Positions 28,473 to 38,391 are shown, counted from the stretch's first letter. The stretch: 64,000 nt of DNA from an uncultured Litoreibacter sp. (GCA_947504205.1 CANNGL010000002.1:186001-250000); one strand, 5' to 3'. The notes: generated by a model not told the origin, from the letters alone. Program-made: numbers and translations.

Positions 28473-30809
28473 GTGCCATCTTTTTCGGATACACTTGAAA
28501 AGGCGATCCATGCGGCGCTTGCACAGGCGAATGTGCACCGGCACGAACTTGCGACGCTCGAACACCTTCTACTAGCGCTCACCGACGAGCCTGACGCCGC
28601 TAAGGTCATGAAAGCCTGCGGTGTCGATCTTGATGAGCTGCGCAGCACACTGACTGAATTCATTGACGAAGAGCTATCGACGCTTGTGACCGATGTCGAA
28701 GGCTCAGAGGCGGTGCCGACAGCGGCGTTTCAACGCGTTATTCAACGCGCCGCAATCCATGTGCAAAGCTCTGGCCGTACAGAGGTTACCGGCGCCAATG
28801 TGCTTGTCGCCATCTTTGCTGAACGCGAGTCGAATGCCGCTTTTTTCTTGCAAGAACAGGAAATGACACGCTACGACGCGGTTAATTTCATTGCTCACGG
28901 GGTCGCAAAAGACCCCAACTTTGGTGAAGCGCGCCCGATCAGTGGCGCTACAGATTTTGAAGAGCATTCAAACTCGGACGCCGGACCGGTCGATGAAGGT
29001 GAAGCCAAGGAATCTGCGCTTGCCAAATATTGCGTCGATCTGAACGACAAATCCCGCAAGGGCGATATTGATCCATTGATTGGCCGCGATCATGAAGTTG
29101 AACGCTGCATTCAGGTGCTGTGTCGCCGTCGTAAGAACAACCCACTACTGGTGGGCGACCCCGGCGTAGGGAAGACAGCAATTGCTGAAGGGTTGGCCCA
29201 TAAGATCGTGAAAGGCGAGACACCAGAGGTACTGGCAAACGCAACGATCTTCTCTCTCGATATGGGTGCACTTCTGGCTGGCACGCGTTACCGAGGCGAT
29301 TTTGAAGAACGCCTGAAAGCCGTCGTGACAGAGCTGGAGGATCATCCTGACGCGGTTCTCTTTATTGACGAGATTCATACCGTTATCGGCGCTGGTGCAA
29401 CCTCCGGCGGCGCTATGGATGCCTCCAATCTGCTCAAGCCTGCGCTGCAAGGTGGTAAACTGCGGTGCATGGGGTCAACGACCTACAAGGAATTCAGGCA
29501 GCATTTCGAAAAAGACCGCGCACTGAGCCGACGCTTCCAGAAAATTGACGTCACTGAGCCTTCGGTCGATGACGCCGTGAAAATTCTGAAGGGCCTGAAG
29601 CCCTATTTCGAAGATCATCATTCGATCAAGTACACTGCTGACGCGATAAAATCCGCTGTCGAGCTTTCCGCACGCTACATTCACGATCGGAAATTGCCTG
29701 ATAAGGCGATCGATGTGATCGATGAAGCTGGCGCCGCACAACACCTGGTTGTCGAAAGCAAACGCCGCAAAACTATCGGGGCTAAGGAAATCGAAGCGGT
29801 TGTCGCCAAGATTGCTCGCATCCCGCCCAAAAACGTCTCCAAAGATGATGCGGAGTTGCTCAAGGATTTGGAGAAGTCGCTCAAACGCGTCGTATTTGGC
29901 CAGGATCCGGCAATTTCCGCTTTGTCCGCATCGATCAAATTGGCTCGTGCCGGTTTGCGCGAGCCTGAGAAGCCCATCGGCAACTATCTCTTTGCGGGGC
30001 CCACAGGAGTCGGCAAAACCGAGGTTGCAAAACAACTGGCAGACACTCTCGGCGTTGAGCTGATCCGCTTTGATATGTCGGAATACATGGAAAAGCATGC
30101 TGTCAGCCGACTGATTGGGGCTCCTCCCGGGTATGTCGGCTTTGACCAAGGCGGTATGCTGACAGACAGTATCGACCAGAATCCGCATTGCGTTTTACTT
30201 CTGGACGAGATGGAAAAAGCGCATCCGGATGTTTACAACATTCTGCTGCAAGTGATGGATCATGGTAAACTTACCGACCACAATGGACGGACAACTGATT
30301 TTCGCAATGTGATCTTGATCATGACGTCGAATGCGGGGGCCGCCGAGATGTCCAAATCTGCGATTGGCTTTGGCCGTGATCGTCGCGAGGGCGAGGATAC
30401 AGCGGCGATCGAGCGAACATTCACTCCAGAATTCCGCAACCGTCTCGATGCTGTTATCAGCTTCGCACCGCTGAGCCAGGATATTATCCATCGCGTCGTC
30501 GAGAAGTTTGTTCTTCAGTTGGAAGCCCAGCTTATGGATCGCAATGTAACGATCGAGCTGACACCTGCCGCTGCCGAATGGCTCGGCAAGAAGGGCTATG
30601 ATGACAAGATGGGCGCGCGACCCTTGGCGCGAGTTATTCAGGAAGAGATCAAGAAACCACTCGCTGAGGAGCTTCTCTTCGGGAAGTTGGCTAAAGGCGG
30701 TGTCGTGAAGGTTGGCGTCAAAGCCGACAAGATCGATCTCAAAATTCTTGAACCAGATAAGCCGCAGATCTCATCGAAGAAAAAACCACCGCTGCTGACA
30801 GCGGAGTGA
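28473..30809 (+). CDS. clpA: ATP-dependent Clp protease ATP-binding subunit ClpA
   Basis: AAA+ unfoldase that feeds substrates to ClpP. The 778-residue protein has the N-terminal Clp repeat domain (residues 1-145), a first AAA+ module with GDPGVGKT and DEIHTVIGAG, and a second with GPTGVGKT (about residue 510) and LLDEMEKAHPDV. The GTG start is preceded by GGAG at seven bases. The adaptor clpS is not adjacent. The 3' end overlaps the next gene by four bases. Confidence 0.97.
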   Translation: MPSFSDTLEKAIHAALAQANVHRHELATLEHLLLALTDEPDAAKVMKACGVDLDELRSTLTEFIDEELSTLVTDVEGSEAVPTAAFQRVIQRAAIHVQSSGRTEVTGANVLVAIFAERESNAAFFLQEQEMTRYDAVNFIAHGVAKDPNFGEARPISGATDFEEHSNSDAGPVDEGEAKESALAKYCVDLNDKSRKGDIDPLIGRDHEVERCIQVLCRRRKNNPLLVGDPGVGKTAIAEGLAHKIVKGETPEVLANATIFSLDMGALLAGTRYRGDFEERLKAVVTELEDHPDAVLFIDEIHTVIGAGATSGGAMDASNLLKPALQGGKLRCMGSTTYKEFRQHFEKDRALSRRFQKIDVTEPSVDDAVKILKGLKPYFEDHHSIKYTADAIKSAVELSARYIHDRKLPDKAIDVIDEAGAAQHLVVESKRRKTIGAKEIEAVVAKIARIPPKNVSKDDAELLKDLEKSLKRVVFGQDPAISALSASIKLARAGLREPEKPIGNYLFAGPTGVGKTEVAKQLADTLGVELIRFDMSEYMEKHAVSRLIGAPPGYVGFDQGGMLTDSIDQNPHCVLLLDEMEKAHPDVYNILLQVMDHGKLTDHNGRTTDFRNVILIMTSNAGAAEMSKSAIGFGRDRREGEDTAAIERTFTPEFRNRLDAVISFAPLSQDIIHRVVEKFVLQLEAQLMDRNVTIELTPAAAEWLGKKGYDDKMGARPLARVIQEEIKKPLAEELLFGKLAKGGVVKVGVKADKIDLKILEPDKPQISSKKKPPLLTAE

Positions 30810-31774
30810 TCAGACTTGCAATAGTAGTCATGGGGGCCTGTGCGAGCCAAGTGGCGGCACAGGCCCCTTCTCTTTCGTCCCCTCTTGATTGTGAGATCGG
30901 GGAGAACTGCTTTATTCAGCAATATGTCGACCACGATCCGGCTGAAGATAAGAGCCGCGATTTTGCCTGCGGCGCTCAGGCGAATGACGGTCACACGGGT
31001 ACTGACTTTCGGGTCGCAACTTGGGCAGAGATGCGGTCTGGCCTGCCCGTGCTGGCAGTGGCACCAGGCGTCGTGCGAGCCACGCGCGACGGCATGCCCG
31101 ACATTCCACAAGGCCAAGCAGACAGCCCGGCGATCGATGGTCGTGAATGCGGAAACGCCGTCGTTCTAGACCACGAGCACGGATGGCAAACCACCTATTG
31201 CCACCTGCGAAAGGAATCCTTGCGGGTAAAGTCTGGTGATAGGCTGCAGGCTGGCGCGTTCTTGGGTGACATTGGCGCGTCAGGCGCAACCGAATTTCCG
31301 CATGTACATCTGACTTTACGACACAACGAACAAGTGGTTGATCCGTTCAAACCCAGCAACGATAGCGCTTGCGGCCTTCAGTATGAAAGCCTCTGGAGCA
31401 CGCCGCCAATCCTTGAGTTTGGTGGGCTAATGCGAATTGGATTGACCACAAGAGTTCCTGAGTTTTCGGAGATCAAAGACGGCTTGGCGACAGAACCGGA
31501 CCTCGCATCATCTGTACCTGCGCTGGTTGTCTGGACGTTCGGATACGCGACGCAGGCGGGTGATCAGATAAGACTAGCCATCGAGGGCCCGAACGGTTGG
31601 GCTTTCGAACAGCAAGAGGCATTGGAAAAGCCACAAGCACAACTGTTTCGTGCCGGCGGCCGCCGTGCTCCTAGCGGCGGGCTGCCAATCGGGCTTTATA
31701 CCGGCGTTGCGGAGTTGCTGCGGAATGATCAAGCAATCGAACGGCTCGAAATCCGTACTGAGCTCAACGACTAA
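30806..31774 (+). CDS. M23-family (LytM-type) metallopeptidase
   Basis: A 322-residue secreted protein with an N-terminal signal-peptide-like segment (IRLAIVVMGACASQVAAQA). The LytM zinc site appears in GHTGTDF (HxxxD) and PHVHLTLRH (HxH). Family members cut peptidoglycan cross-links or regulate amidases. The C-terminal part (from about residue 215) is not recognised. It starts at GTG inside the clpA stop region, so the genes are coupled. Cell-wall remodelling is consistent with the neighbouring peptidoglycan-binding OmpA-type gene, but the two are on opposite strands. Confidence 0.88.
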   Translation: MIRLAIVVMGACASQVAAQAPSLSSPLDCEIGENCFIQQYVDHDPAEDKSRDFACGAQANDGHTGTDFRVATWAEMRSGLPVLAVAPGVVRATRDGMPDIPQGQADSPAIDGRECGNAVVLDHEHGWQTTYCHLRKESLRVKSGDRLQAGAFLGDIGASGATEFPHVHLTLRHNEQVVDPFKPSNDSACGLQYESLWSTPPILEFGGLMRIGLTTRVPEFSEIKDGLATEPDLASSVPALVVWTFGYATQAGDQIRLAIEGPNGWAFEQQEALEKPQAQLFRAGGRRAPSGGLPIGLYTGVAELLRNDQAIERLEIRTELND

Positions 31775-31796
31775 CCGTGTACCAAATTTCTTAAAC

Positions 31797-33662
31797 TTAT
31801 CTCTCTGTCAGCTTGAGCTCGATCCTGCGGTTTTGAGCCAACGCTTCGGGGGATTCTCCTTCTGCGATGGGTTGGTACTGGCCGAAGCCGTTGGCCGCTA
31901 GTCGGTTGGGTGGGATCCCCAACGACTCAGACATATATTTTACGACTGACAAGGCGCGCGCCTGACTAAGCTCCCAGTTGTCAGAGAATTGCCCAAACCC
32001 CGACAATGGGGTCGCATCAGTGTGGCCATCGACCCGAATTATCCAATCAAGTGTGTCTGGGATGCTATCAGCAACCTCCCTCAAAATGGCCGCGACCTTG
32101 GCGATTTCGCCACGCCCTTCCTCGGACAAGTCCGCCCGCGCAGGTTCAAATAGTACCTCTGAGGAGAAGACAAACCGATCGCCCACGATACGAATGCCAT
32201 CTTGATCCCCCAGTAAGGCGCGCATCTGTCCAAAAAACTCGGACCGATAATTCTTCAGCTCCTTAGCTTCTTCCTCAAGCCGCTTCCTGTCAGCCTCTTC
32301 CAGAGCCGCACGCCGACGCTCCTCAGCCGCCACGCGCGCCAAAGCCGCATTCAACTGTGACCCCAGCGCAGAAATCTGTACGTCCGCTTCAACATCTTTC
32401 GCTGCGGCATCATCCAGCAAGGATTGAAGGCCGCCGACCTGTTTGCGCAAGGCAGCGATTTGTTGGTTGAGGGCTTCAACCTGGCGGCGGCTTTCTGCGC
32501 TGGCCGCTTCTTCTTGAGCGAGCGCCGCGTTCGCTGTGGACAGCAAAACCGCTTGCCGTTCTGCTTCCGTCAGCGCGGTGCCAGCCTCTTCCCGCGCTGC
32601 GCGCTGCGCCGCCAATGCTGCGGCAAGTTCGGATCTCAAGTCTTCAGCAAATGCCTCTCTCCGGGCAGCGTCTTTCTGTGCCGTTTCAAGTTGCTGCTCC
32701 AGCTCCGCTTCCACGCGGGAGGCTTCAGTTTTTGCAATTTGGCCTGCCGCCAACGCCGCCAATAGCTGCGTGTCCAAGTCATCTTTCTGCGCATTGGCCG
32801 CCGCCAAAAGTGTCAACGTGTCTTCCGCTGCTTTCCGCTCCTCTTCGAGCTGCAAGGTCATCGCAGTAAGTTCGGCATCCGCGTTCTTAAGTCGCTCTCG
32901 CAATGCCTCAGCCGCCGCTGCATCCGCTATTTGGGCGGCCTCGGCTTCTGACAGTTGTTCATTCACCTGAGCCAACTGTTGCGCCTGAGCTTCAGAGTTC
33001 TGGTTCAAATCTGCGATCAACGCTTCCAACGCTTCGCGTCGTGCAGCCGCAAGCCGAGCCGCCTCTGCGCCACTGTCTATCTCTTCACGCGCCTGCGCCA
33101 AGGCAAGCTGTGCAGCCTCCTTCTGAGTGATCTCGCGTGCCAATCCAGCTTCGATGTCTTCGATACGAGCTGAAAGAGCAGCCACTTCATCGGTAGCAGC
33201 ATCACGAGCTCGGGTTGTCTCGCTGAGCGATGCCGTCAGGCCCGCAAGCCTCGACTGCAGGTCTGTGCGATCAGCCAACAACCCGGCGACCTGCTCTTCG
33301 AAGGAGGCAAGCCGACCAGCCTGCTGATCGCGCTCAGCGGACAATGAAGAGATCAACGCTGCTTGTGCTTGCGATTCCTCCAAGCGGTCCTGAAGCGCAC
33401 CATCCAGCCGTTCGACTTGTTGCTCAAGCGAGAAGCCACGAGCTTGCTCCAATCCCAAAGCCTGGGCCAGCGATTGCACCTGATCTGATAGCTGCTCCAG
33501 TTCAGTGTCCTGGCTCGTAATTGTGTCCCGCAACATGAACTGAACAATCATGAAAATTGACAACACGAAAACAAGCACGAGCAGAAGCGCTGTCATGGCG
33601 TCTACGAAGCCCGGCCAGATATTAGCCTCGAACCTTCGACCGCTCCGACGTGCAAGCGCCAT
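31797..33662 (-). CDS. MotB/ZorB-like protein: membrane helix, long coiled coil, OmpA domain
   Basis: A 621-residue protein. N-terminal membrane helix (about residues 18-43, FVDAMTALLLVLVFVLSIFMIVQFML) has an Asp (near 21) where MotB and ZorB carry their proton-channel Asp. A roughly 400-residue Ala/Glu/Gln-rich coiled coil (about 55-470) follows, then a C-terminal OmpA-like peptidoglycan-binding domain with VDGHTDATPL, NWELSQARA and NRRIEL. It starts six bases after the MotA/ExbB-like gene. It likely anchors an ion-driven channel to the cell wall. The coiled coil is unusually long. Confidence 0.85.
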   Translation of the reverse strand: MALARRSGRRFEANIWPGFVDAMTALLLVLVFVLSIFMIVQFMLRDTITSQDTELEQLSDQVQSLAQALGLEQARGFSLEQQVERLDGALQDRLEESQAQAALISSLSAERDQQAGRLASFEEQVAGLLADRTDLQSRLAGLTASLSETTRARDAATDEVAALSARIEDIEAGLAREITQKEAAQLALAQAREEIDSGAEAARLAAARREALEALIADLNQNSEAQAQQLAQVNEQLSEAEAAQIADAAAAEALRERLKNADAELTAMTLQLEEERKAAEDTLTLLAAANAQKDDLDTQLLAALAAGQIAKTEASRVEAELEQQLETAQKDAARREAFAEDLRSELAAALAAQRAAREEAGTALTEAERQAVLLSTANAALAQEEAASAESRRQVEALNQQIAALRKQVGGLQSLLDDAAAKDVEADVQISALGSQLNAALARVAAEERRRAALEEADRKRLEEEAKELKNYRSEFFGQMRALLGDQDGIRIVGDRFVFSSEVLFEPARADLSEEGRGEIAKVAAILREVADSIPDTLDWIIRVDGHTDATPLSGFGQFSDNWELSQARALSVVKYMSESLGIPPNRLAANGFGQYQPIAEGESPEALAQNRRIELKLTER

Positions 33663-33668
33663 GAATGA

Positions 33669-34871
33669 CTACTCCTTTGGCTTCAAGGTGCGGGTGTTGG
33701 ACGGCCGAGATTCGCGTGTGAGCTGCCGGACAGCTTTGGTGACAGCACCAAGTTCAGATGAAATCTGCGAGACGCTGTCCTGACGACCAGAGGAGAGTTC
33801 CTCGTGTATCTTCAAAAGCTGAACATCAATGGACCGCAAACGCATTCTGCTTTCTGGATCTACATCATCTGCTTCTGCTTGCTGGCGCAGAAGACCGACC
33901 AAAGCCTCTTGTCCACTTGCCACGCGCTCCAGCGCATCGGTCGGGTCGATTGTCATATCAAGCCGGTCGGTCAACACAGAAACACGTTCCGTCAGGCCGG
34001 TAAGTTGTGCATTTGTCGCCTTTCGGCTTTCCTCTGCCTGAACGAACAGGCCTTGTAAGCTGTCTATTTGCTCGACCATATGATCAAGCACAGTCGCGAC
34101 GACGCCCTGATCAAAGCCACCTCCCTCACCCTCACCAGCAGAGAAGCTGACCCGAGTAATGGTCGATAACCATTCCTCCAATTCGCGGTAGAAGCGGTTC
34201 TGACCATGACCGGCAAACAATTCCAGCAACCCAACGACCAACGACCCTGCGAGCCCTAGCAGCGAGGATGCAAACGCAGTTCCCATACCAGCCAATTGAC
34301 CTTCCAATCCGTCCATAAGCTGGCCGAAAACCTCGACGCCGCTTTCCCCTTCCTTCGGGTTCAGCGAGCGGATCGTATCGACCACGCCCGGGATGGTCGT
34401 CGCCAGTCCGTAAAATGTGCCGAGGAGCCCCAAAAAAATCAGAAGGTTGACGATATAGCGCGTGATATCACGCGCCTCATCCATACGGGTCGCAACCGAG
34501 TCCAATATGGTTCGCGACGATGATGAACTGATCTGCATCCGCGCGCCCCGTGCTCGCAAAAGGGCCGCCAGAGAAGCCAGCAATCGCGGAGCTCGAAAAG
34601 CATCCAGCCCGTCGCGGCCTTGGGCAAAACTCTCAATCCACGATACAGATGAGGTCAGTTGAATAACTTGCCAAAAGCAAGCCAGCACACCGATCACAAA
34701 GACGCCCAGAATTACGCCATTCAGATAGGGGTTTGCCAGAAACACCGGGGCGACGCTGGGGTAAATCAGATAGCCACCCATCATGACGAGCGCCAGAATG
34801 ACAATCATCATCAATATTTGGCGCACGGGCTGGGTGAAATGCGCAGCGCGATCCCGGTCCGGGGTGTCCAT
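33669..34871 (-). CDS. MotA/TolQ/ExbB-like proton-channel protein (ZorA-like)
   Basis: A 400-residue membrane protein with about four hydrophobic helices: two near the N-terminus (about residues 20-40 and 47-68) and two in the MotA/TolQ/ExbB core (about 142-162, YIVNLLIFLGLLGTFYGL, and 197-220, GMGTAFASSLLGLAGSLVVGLL). A cytoplasmic coiled-coil tail (about 240-390) follows. It is followed six bases later by the OmpA/MotB-like gene. Together they resemble a MotAB/ExbBD/ZorAB-type ion-driven stator. AAGGG precedes the start. No ZorC, ZorD or ZorE gene is nearby. Confidence 0.85.
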   Translation of the reverse strand: MDTPDRDRAAHFTQPVRQILMMIVILALVMMGGYLIYPSVAPVFLANPYLNGVILGVFVIGVLACFWQVIQLTSSVSWIESFAQGRDGLDAFRAPRLLASLAALLRARGARMQISSSSSRTILDSVATRMDEARDITRYIVNLLIFLGLLGTFYGLATTIPGVVDTIRSLNPKEGESGVEVFGQLMDGLEGQLAGMGTAFASSLLGLAGSLVVGLLELFAGHGQNRFYRELEEWLSTITRVSFSAGEGEGGGFDQGVVATVLDHMVEQIDSLQGLFVQAEESRKATNAQLTGLTERVSVLTDRLDMTIDPTDALERVASGQEALVGLLRQQAEADDVDPESRMRLRSIDVQLLKIHEELSSGRQDSVSQISSELGAVTKAVRQLTRESRPSNTRTLKPKE

Positions 34872-34942
34872 GAAAATTGCCCTTACGTTGCCCGTTATTT
34901 GTTTTTCGCGACAATACGGCGGACGCGCCGGTTTTCCAAGGT

Positions 34943-35485
34943 TTATTGCGCTTTCAGGCGTGTCACCTCGTCAGCCAGCCATCGCAATTCAGGATCGACG
35001 ATACCCAATTCCTCGAGATGATTTACGGTGTTCCAAAGGTACTCTGTGTTAGGACCACGACCTCCGATTGCCGAACTGATCACCTCCGCTTGGCGACTTA
35101 ACGGAAGACCACCGCAGTATTGACTATGTGTCGTATCGACGACGTAGGCCAAAGCCGCGACCCTGCGACCATCAGACAGGTCCAGATTACAAGTGACTTC
35201 AAGATAAGCGGAAGATATCAATTCTCGCTCTCGCAGATACGCAAGGGTCACATCGCGCTTCGCATCCGGCACGCGAAAACCAACACCATCGCAGAGCGCA
35301 CCCTCGACCGCGTCTAGAGCCAAGACCAGACCGGGGTCCTCTTCGGTACCACGATGATGGATCGACCACATACAGAATGAACGCTGATACCCCGACAGGC
35401 GCGCCAACTGCCTTTCCGCCACGTCAAACCCGGGATTCCACAATAGCGATCCATACCCGAATACCCATAACGGTTCTTCTGTCAT
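34943..35485 (-). CDS. ChaC-like gamma-glutamylcyclotransferase
   Basis: A 180-residue protein of the ChaC/GCG family with the FGYGSLLWNPGF substrate-binding loop and a conserved region RSFCMWSIHHRGTEEDPGLVLAL. ChaC enzymes cleave glutathione to 5-oxoproline and Cys-Gly. I start it at MTEEPLWVFGYGS; AAGGA lies nine bases upstream. The upstream ORF overlaps the divergent DUF2125 gene and is less likely. Active Glu is expected in the REREL/SSAYLEV region; I do not fix its position. Confidence 0.9.
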   Translation of the reverse strand: MTEEPLWVFGYGSLLWNPGFDVAERQLARLSGYQRSFCMWSIHHRGTEEDPGLVLALDAVEGALCDGVGFRVPDAKRDVTLAYLRERELISSAYLEVTCNLDLSDGRRVAALAYVVDTTHSQYCGGLPLSRQAEVISSAIGGRGPNTEYLWNTVNHLEELGIVDPELRWLADEVTRLKAQ

Positions 35486-35552
35486 CTCGATCTGGTCCTT
35501 CTTTTCCGTCGCCTGTAAACAGGAGTGACCCGCAAAGGGGAAGGGAAAAGAC

Positions 35553-36557
35553 ATGATGCGAAAACTCCTCTTGCTTGTCATAGTGGCAGGTCTGGGCTGG
35601 TCGGCTTATTGGTTTCTGGGTGCACGCGGCGTTGAGACGGCGACACGCGGCTGGTTGGAAGACCGCAGGGAAGAAGGCTGGCAGGTCGAATATTCCGATT
35701 TATCGGTCAAGGGTTTCCCAAACCGGTTCGACACGACAATCAGCGATTTGATCCTCACCGATCCCGATACCGGATTGAGCTGGCAAGCGCCTTTCTTTCA
35801 ACTTTTCGCACTCAGCTACCAACCCAATCACCTCATTGCGATCTGGCCGAACGAACAAAGTTTTGCCACCCCGTTTCAGAAGGTTCGCATCACATCTGAA
35901 AACATGCGCGCAAGCCTCGTCGTTAAGCCGGGCCAAGCGCTTGAACTCGACCGCGCGAACTTGACAATGGATACGGCGAATTTCATATCCACCGACGGCT
36001 GGGAAGCCGGATTTGAAAGCCTAAGAGCGGGGGTTCGGGAAACCGAGAGGCAACCAAATACCTATGATATCGCGGTGAAGGCCGACACTCTGCGCCCCGG
36101 AGAGCGCTTTCAGTCGTTTGTGGATCGAAGCGGTCAGTTGCCCGAGGTCATTGATGGCGTAAATCTGGATTTGGTTGTTCGGTTCGTTGCCGCGTTGGAC
36201 CGAAGAACTATCGAAGATCGACGGCCAGACATAGCAGCGCTCGAAATAAATGATGCGCGCGGAACTTGGGGGGAACTTGCACTGCGCGCTGCGGGGGATA
36301 TGCAGGTTGACGCACAAGGATATCCCGACGGAGACCTGGACCTGAACGCAAGAAACTGGCGAAAGATGTTGGCGTTGTCCGTTGAAGCTGGTGCCATGTC
36401 GGCAGATGCTGCGCGCGCAGCGGAGTTTGCCCTGGGACTGCTCGCGGGTGTGTCAGGTGGCGAAGAAAGCCTCGATGCGTCGCTCAGTTTTTCGGACGGA
36501 CGAACATTCTTGGGCCCGATCCCGATTGGCAAGGCTCCAAAACTCAATCTGCGTTAG
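35553..36557 (+). CDS. DUF2125 domain-containing protein
   Basis: A 334-residue envelope protein with an N-terminal membrane anchor (residues 3-23) and a beta-rich body matching DUF2125: GFPNRFDTTISDL, NHLIAIWPNEQSF and LSFSDGRTFLGPIPIGKAP at the C-terminus. Function unknown. Divergent from the ChaC-like gene across 67 bases. It ends with a TTAG stop/stop overlap with the extensin-like gene. Confidence 0.87.
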   Translation: MMRKLLLLVIVAGLGWSAYWFLGARGVETATRGWLEDRREEGWQVEYSDLSVKGFPNRFDTTISDLILTDPDTGLSWQAPFFQLFALSYQPNHLIAIWPNEQSFATPFQKVRITSENMRASLVVKPGQALELDRANLTMDTANFISTDGWEAGFESLRAGVRETERQPNTYDIAVKADTLRPGERFQSFVDRSGQLPEVIDGVNLDLVVRFVAALDRRTIEDRRPDIAALEINDARGTWGELALRAAGDMQVDAQGYPDGDLDLNARNWRKMLALSVEAGAMSADAARAAEFALGLLAGVSGGEESLDASLSFSDGRTFLGPIPIGKAPKLNLR

Positions 36558-37474
36558 CGGCAGTAGGCGCCCGAGCGATAGCGGGCTGTGTCGAAATGGA
36601 AATGGTCACGGTGGTATTTGTCTGAGTTGGGGCCCAATACCGTGCCGAATGGGCCGCACGCGCCTTTGTGCAGTTTTCTCAAAATCTTGCCCTCGACACC
36701 TCTGCCCCATCCATCCAAGACAGTGATGCGCTTACCGTTTTTCAGCGTAAGCGCAGAGATGTCGATGGCCCGGCCCTTGCCATGCTCAGAAATCTTTGCG
36801 CCCTTGCGATTGTTGCGCGTCCGACAGGCATAGTGGGCGGCGACCCACAACTGCGAAACACCACCGCCGAGCCGCCCAACAGATGGCTTAACAGTTTTCT
36901 CCACCCATGAATTCAATGCCTTAGCGGTTCCGCAGTCAATCTTCGCGGGGGTGCTCAACGCCACTCCACCGACAGAGGTGATCGCGACAGGGTCAGAGAC
37001 CCCGCAACCCCGGATACGCCCACGGATCGGCGCAATCTTGGTACCCTTAATACCCGGCACACCGCAGACCGATCCTTTGGCACTTTGCCGCTTGGACTTC
37101 CGGTTAAACAAACCGGTTTTTTGGACCTGGCCCGCACGCTCAGTGCGCGCCGCCTGCCGGATCACAAACTTGGGGCGGGGCTTTGGACGCAATGACGCCA
37201 TGCCCGGCAAAACTTGAACAAAGCGTACCTCTTTCGTGGGCTGCGGTGCGGGCACAGTTGAGGTTTCAGCGGATGGGACACCAGCATCACGCGCCCTTGG
37301 TCTGAGCGACAAACCTGGTGCCAGCTTCGAAGCAGAAACGCGAATGATACGCACACGATCGCCTGATGCCGCAAGTTGCTCTCCCCTGAGCGACGGGCGC
37401 GGCGACTGCTCCGGTGCGCTGGCCTGAGCCGACAAAGCGAATAGAAATACGCAAACGCCCAGCCAAAACTTCAT
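36554..37474 (-). CDS. Extensin-like family protein
   Basis: A 306-residue protein with a signal peptide (residues 1-20, MKFWLGVCVFLFALSAQASA), a Pro/Arg-rich linker (about 20-150), and a C-terminal extensin-like domain (about 170-306) with CGTAKALNSW, HYACRTRNNRKGAKISEHGKGRAIDI, GWGRG and HRDHFHFD. The H-D-H pattern resembles a D-Ala-D-Ala carboxypeptidase/LAS-type zinc site. Probably acts in the periplasm or at the wall. Its start overlaps the 3' end of the dehydrogenase gene by four bases. Confidence 0.88.
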   Translation of the reverse strand: MKFWLGVCVFLFALSAQASAPEQSPRPSLRGEQLAASGDRVRIIRVSASKLAPGLSLRPRARDAGVPSAETSTVPAPQPTKEVRFVQVLPGMASLRPKPRPKFVIRQAARTERAGQVQKTGLFNRKSKRQSAKGSVCGVPGIKGTKIAPIRGRIRGCGVSDPVAITSVGGVALSTPAKIDCGTAKALNSWVEKTVKPSVGRLGGGVSQLWVAAHYACRTRNNRKGAKISEHGKGRAIDISALTLKNGKRITVLDGWGRGVEGKILRKLHKGACGPFGTVLGPNSDKYHRDHFHFDTARYRSGAYCR

Positions 37475-38391
37475 CCCTTGCTGCCCCCGCGCCCAAAGTC
37501 AGGCGCATCGGTATCCTGCCCGGCCTCGATAATTCCACGACGAATGGCCCGGGTTCTTGTGAAGTAGTCAAAGAGGTGGTCGCCATTCCCGGTGCGGATC
37601 GCGCGTTGCAAGGCGAAAAGCTCCTCGGTGAAGCGTCCCAGAATTTCCAGCGTCGCTTCCTTGTTTGACAGGAATACATCGCGCCACATCGTCGGATCTG
37701 ATGCCGCAATACGAGTGAAGTCCCGAAAACCTGCCGCTGAAAACTTGACCACTTCGCTATCTGTCACACGCCGAAGATCATCTGCAACACCCACCATCGT
37801 ATACGCAATCAGATGCGGTGCATGGGAGGTAACAGCCAAAACCAGATCATGGTGATCGGGTTCCATAAACTCGATATTCGAGCCTAATCCCTGCCATAGC
37901 TCCTTCAGCTTCTCCAAAGCCCCGGCGTCGACATCGCCCTCAGGCGTCATCAGACACCATCGATTATGAAACAGCGCCGCAAATCCAGATCGGGGACCGG
38001 ACTGCTCGGTTCCAGCCAAAGGGTGTGCTGGGATAAAAGTTGCGTGCTCCGGCATGTGCGGCGACACGGCCTCGATCACCGCGCGCTTGGTCGACCCTAC
38101 GTCCGAGACCGTCACGCCTTTTTTCAGATACGGCGCGATCTCTTCTGCAACAGCACCCATCGCCCCGACAGGCACACAAAGTACGACAAGATCCGCGTCC
38201 TTTACCGCCTCTGCGGCGGTATCGACGATGCGGTCACAAAGTCCGATCTCTCTTGCCGTGTCTCGCGTATCGGCAGAGCGCGCAGTACCAACAACCTCGC
38301 CCGCAAGCCCTTGTTCGCGCATGCCATGCACCATTGATGAAGCGATCAGGCCAAGACCAATCAATGCAACTCGCTCATACACCTGCGCCAT
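37471..38391 (-). CDS. tyrA: Prephenate/arogenate dehydrogenase family protein
   Basis: NAD(P)-dependent oxidative decarboxylation in tyrosine synthesis (prephenate to 4-hydroxyphenylpyruvate, or arogenate to tyrosine). Rossmann motif VALIGLGLIASSMVHGM is at residues 8-24, with conserved HPLAGTEQSG (His expected to be catalytic) and MTPEGDVD. The start MAQVYERV is favoured: it overlaps the hisC TGA by one base (TGATG) and has AAGGA nine bases upstream. Substrate choice cannot be told from the sequence alone. Confidence 0.92.
   Translation of the reverse strand: MAQVYERVALIGLGLIASSMVHGMREQGLAGEVVGTARSADTRDTAREIGLCDRIVDTAAEAVKDADLVVLCVPVGAMGAVAEEIAPYLKKGVTVSDVGSTKRAVIEAVSPHMPEHATFIPAHPLAGTEQSGPRSGFAALFHNRWCLMTPEGDVDAGALEKLKELWQGLGSNIEFMEPDHHDLVLAVTSHAPHLIAYTMVGVADDLRRVTDSEVVKFSAAGFRDFTRIAASDPTMWRDVFLSNKEATLEILGRFTEELFALQRAIRTGNGDHLFDYFTRTRAIRRGIIEAGQDTDAPDFGRGGSKG

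Noticed and set aside
31797..34871. Complete Zorya anti-phage system
   Set aside because: Only the ZorA/ZorB-like pair is present. The flanking genes are an M23 peptidase and a ChaC-like enzyme, with no ZorC, ZorD or ZorE candidate.
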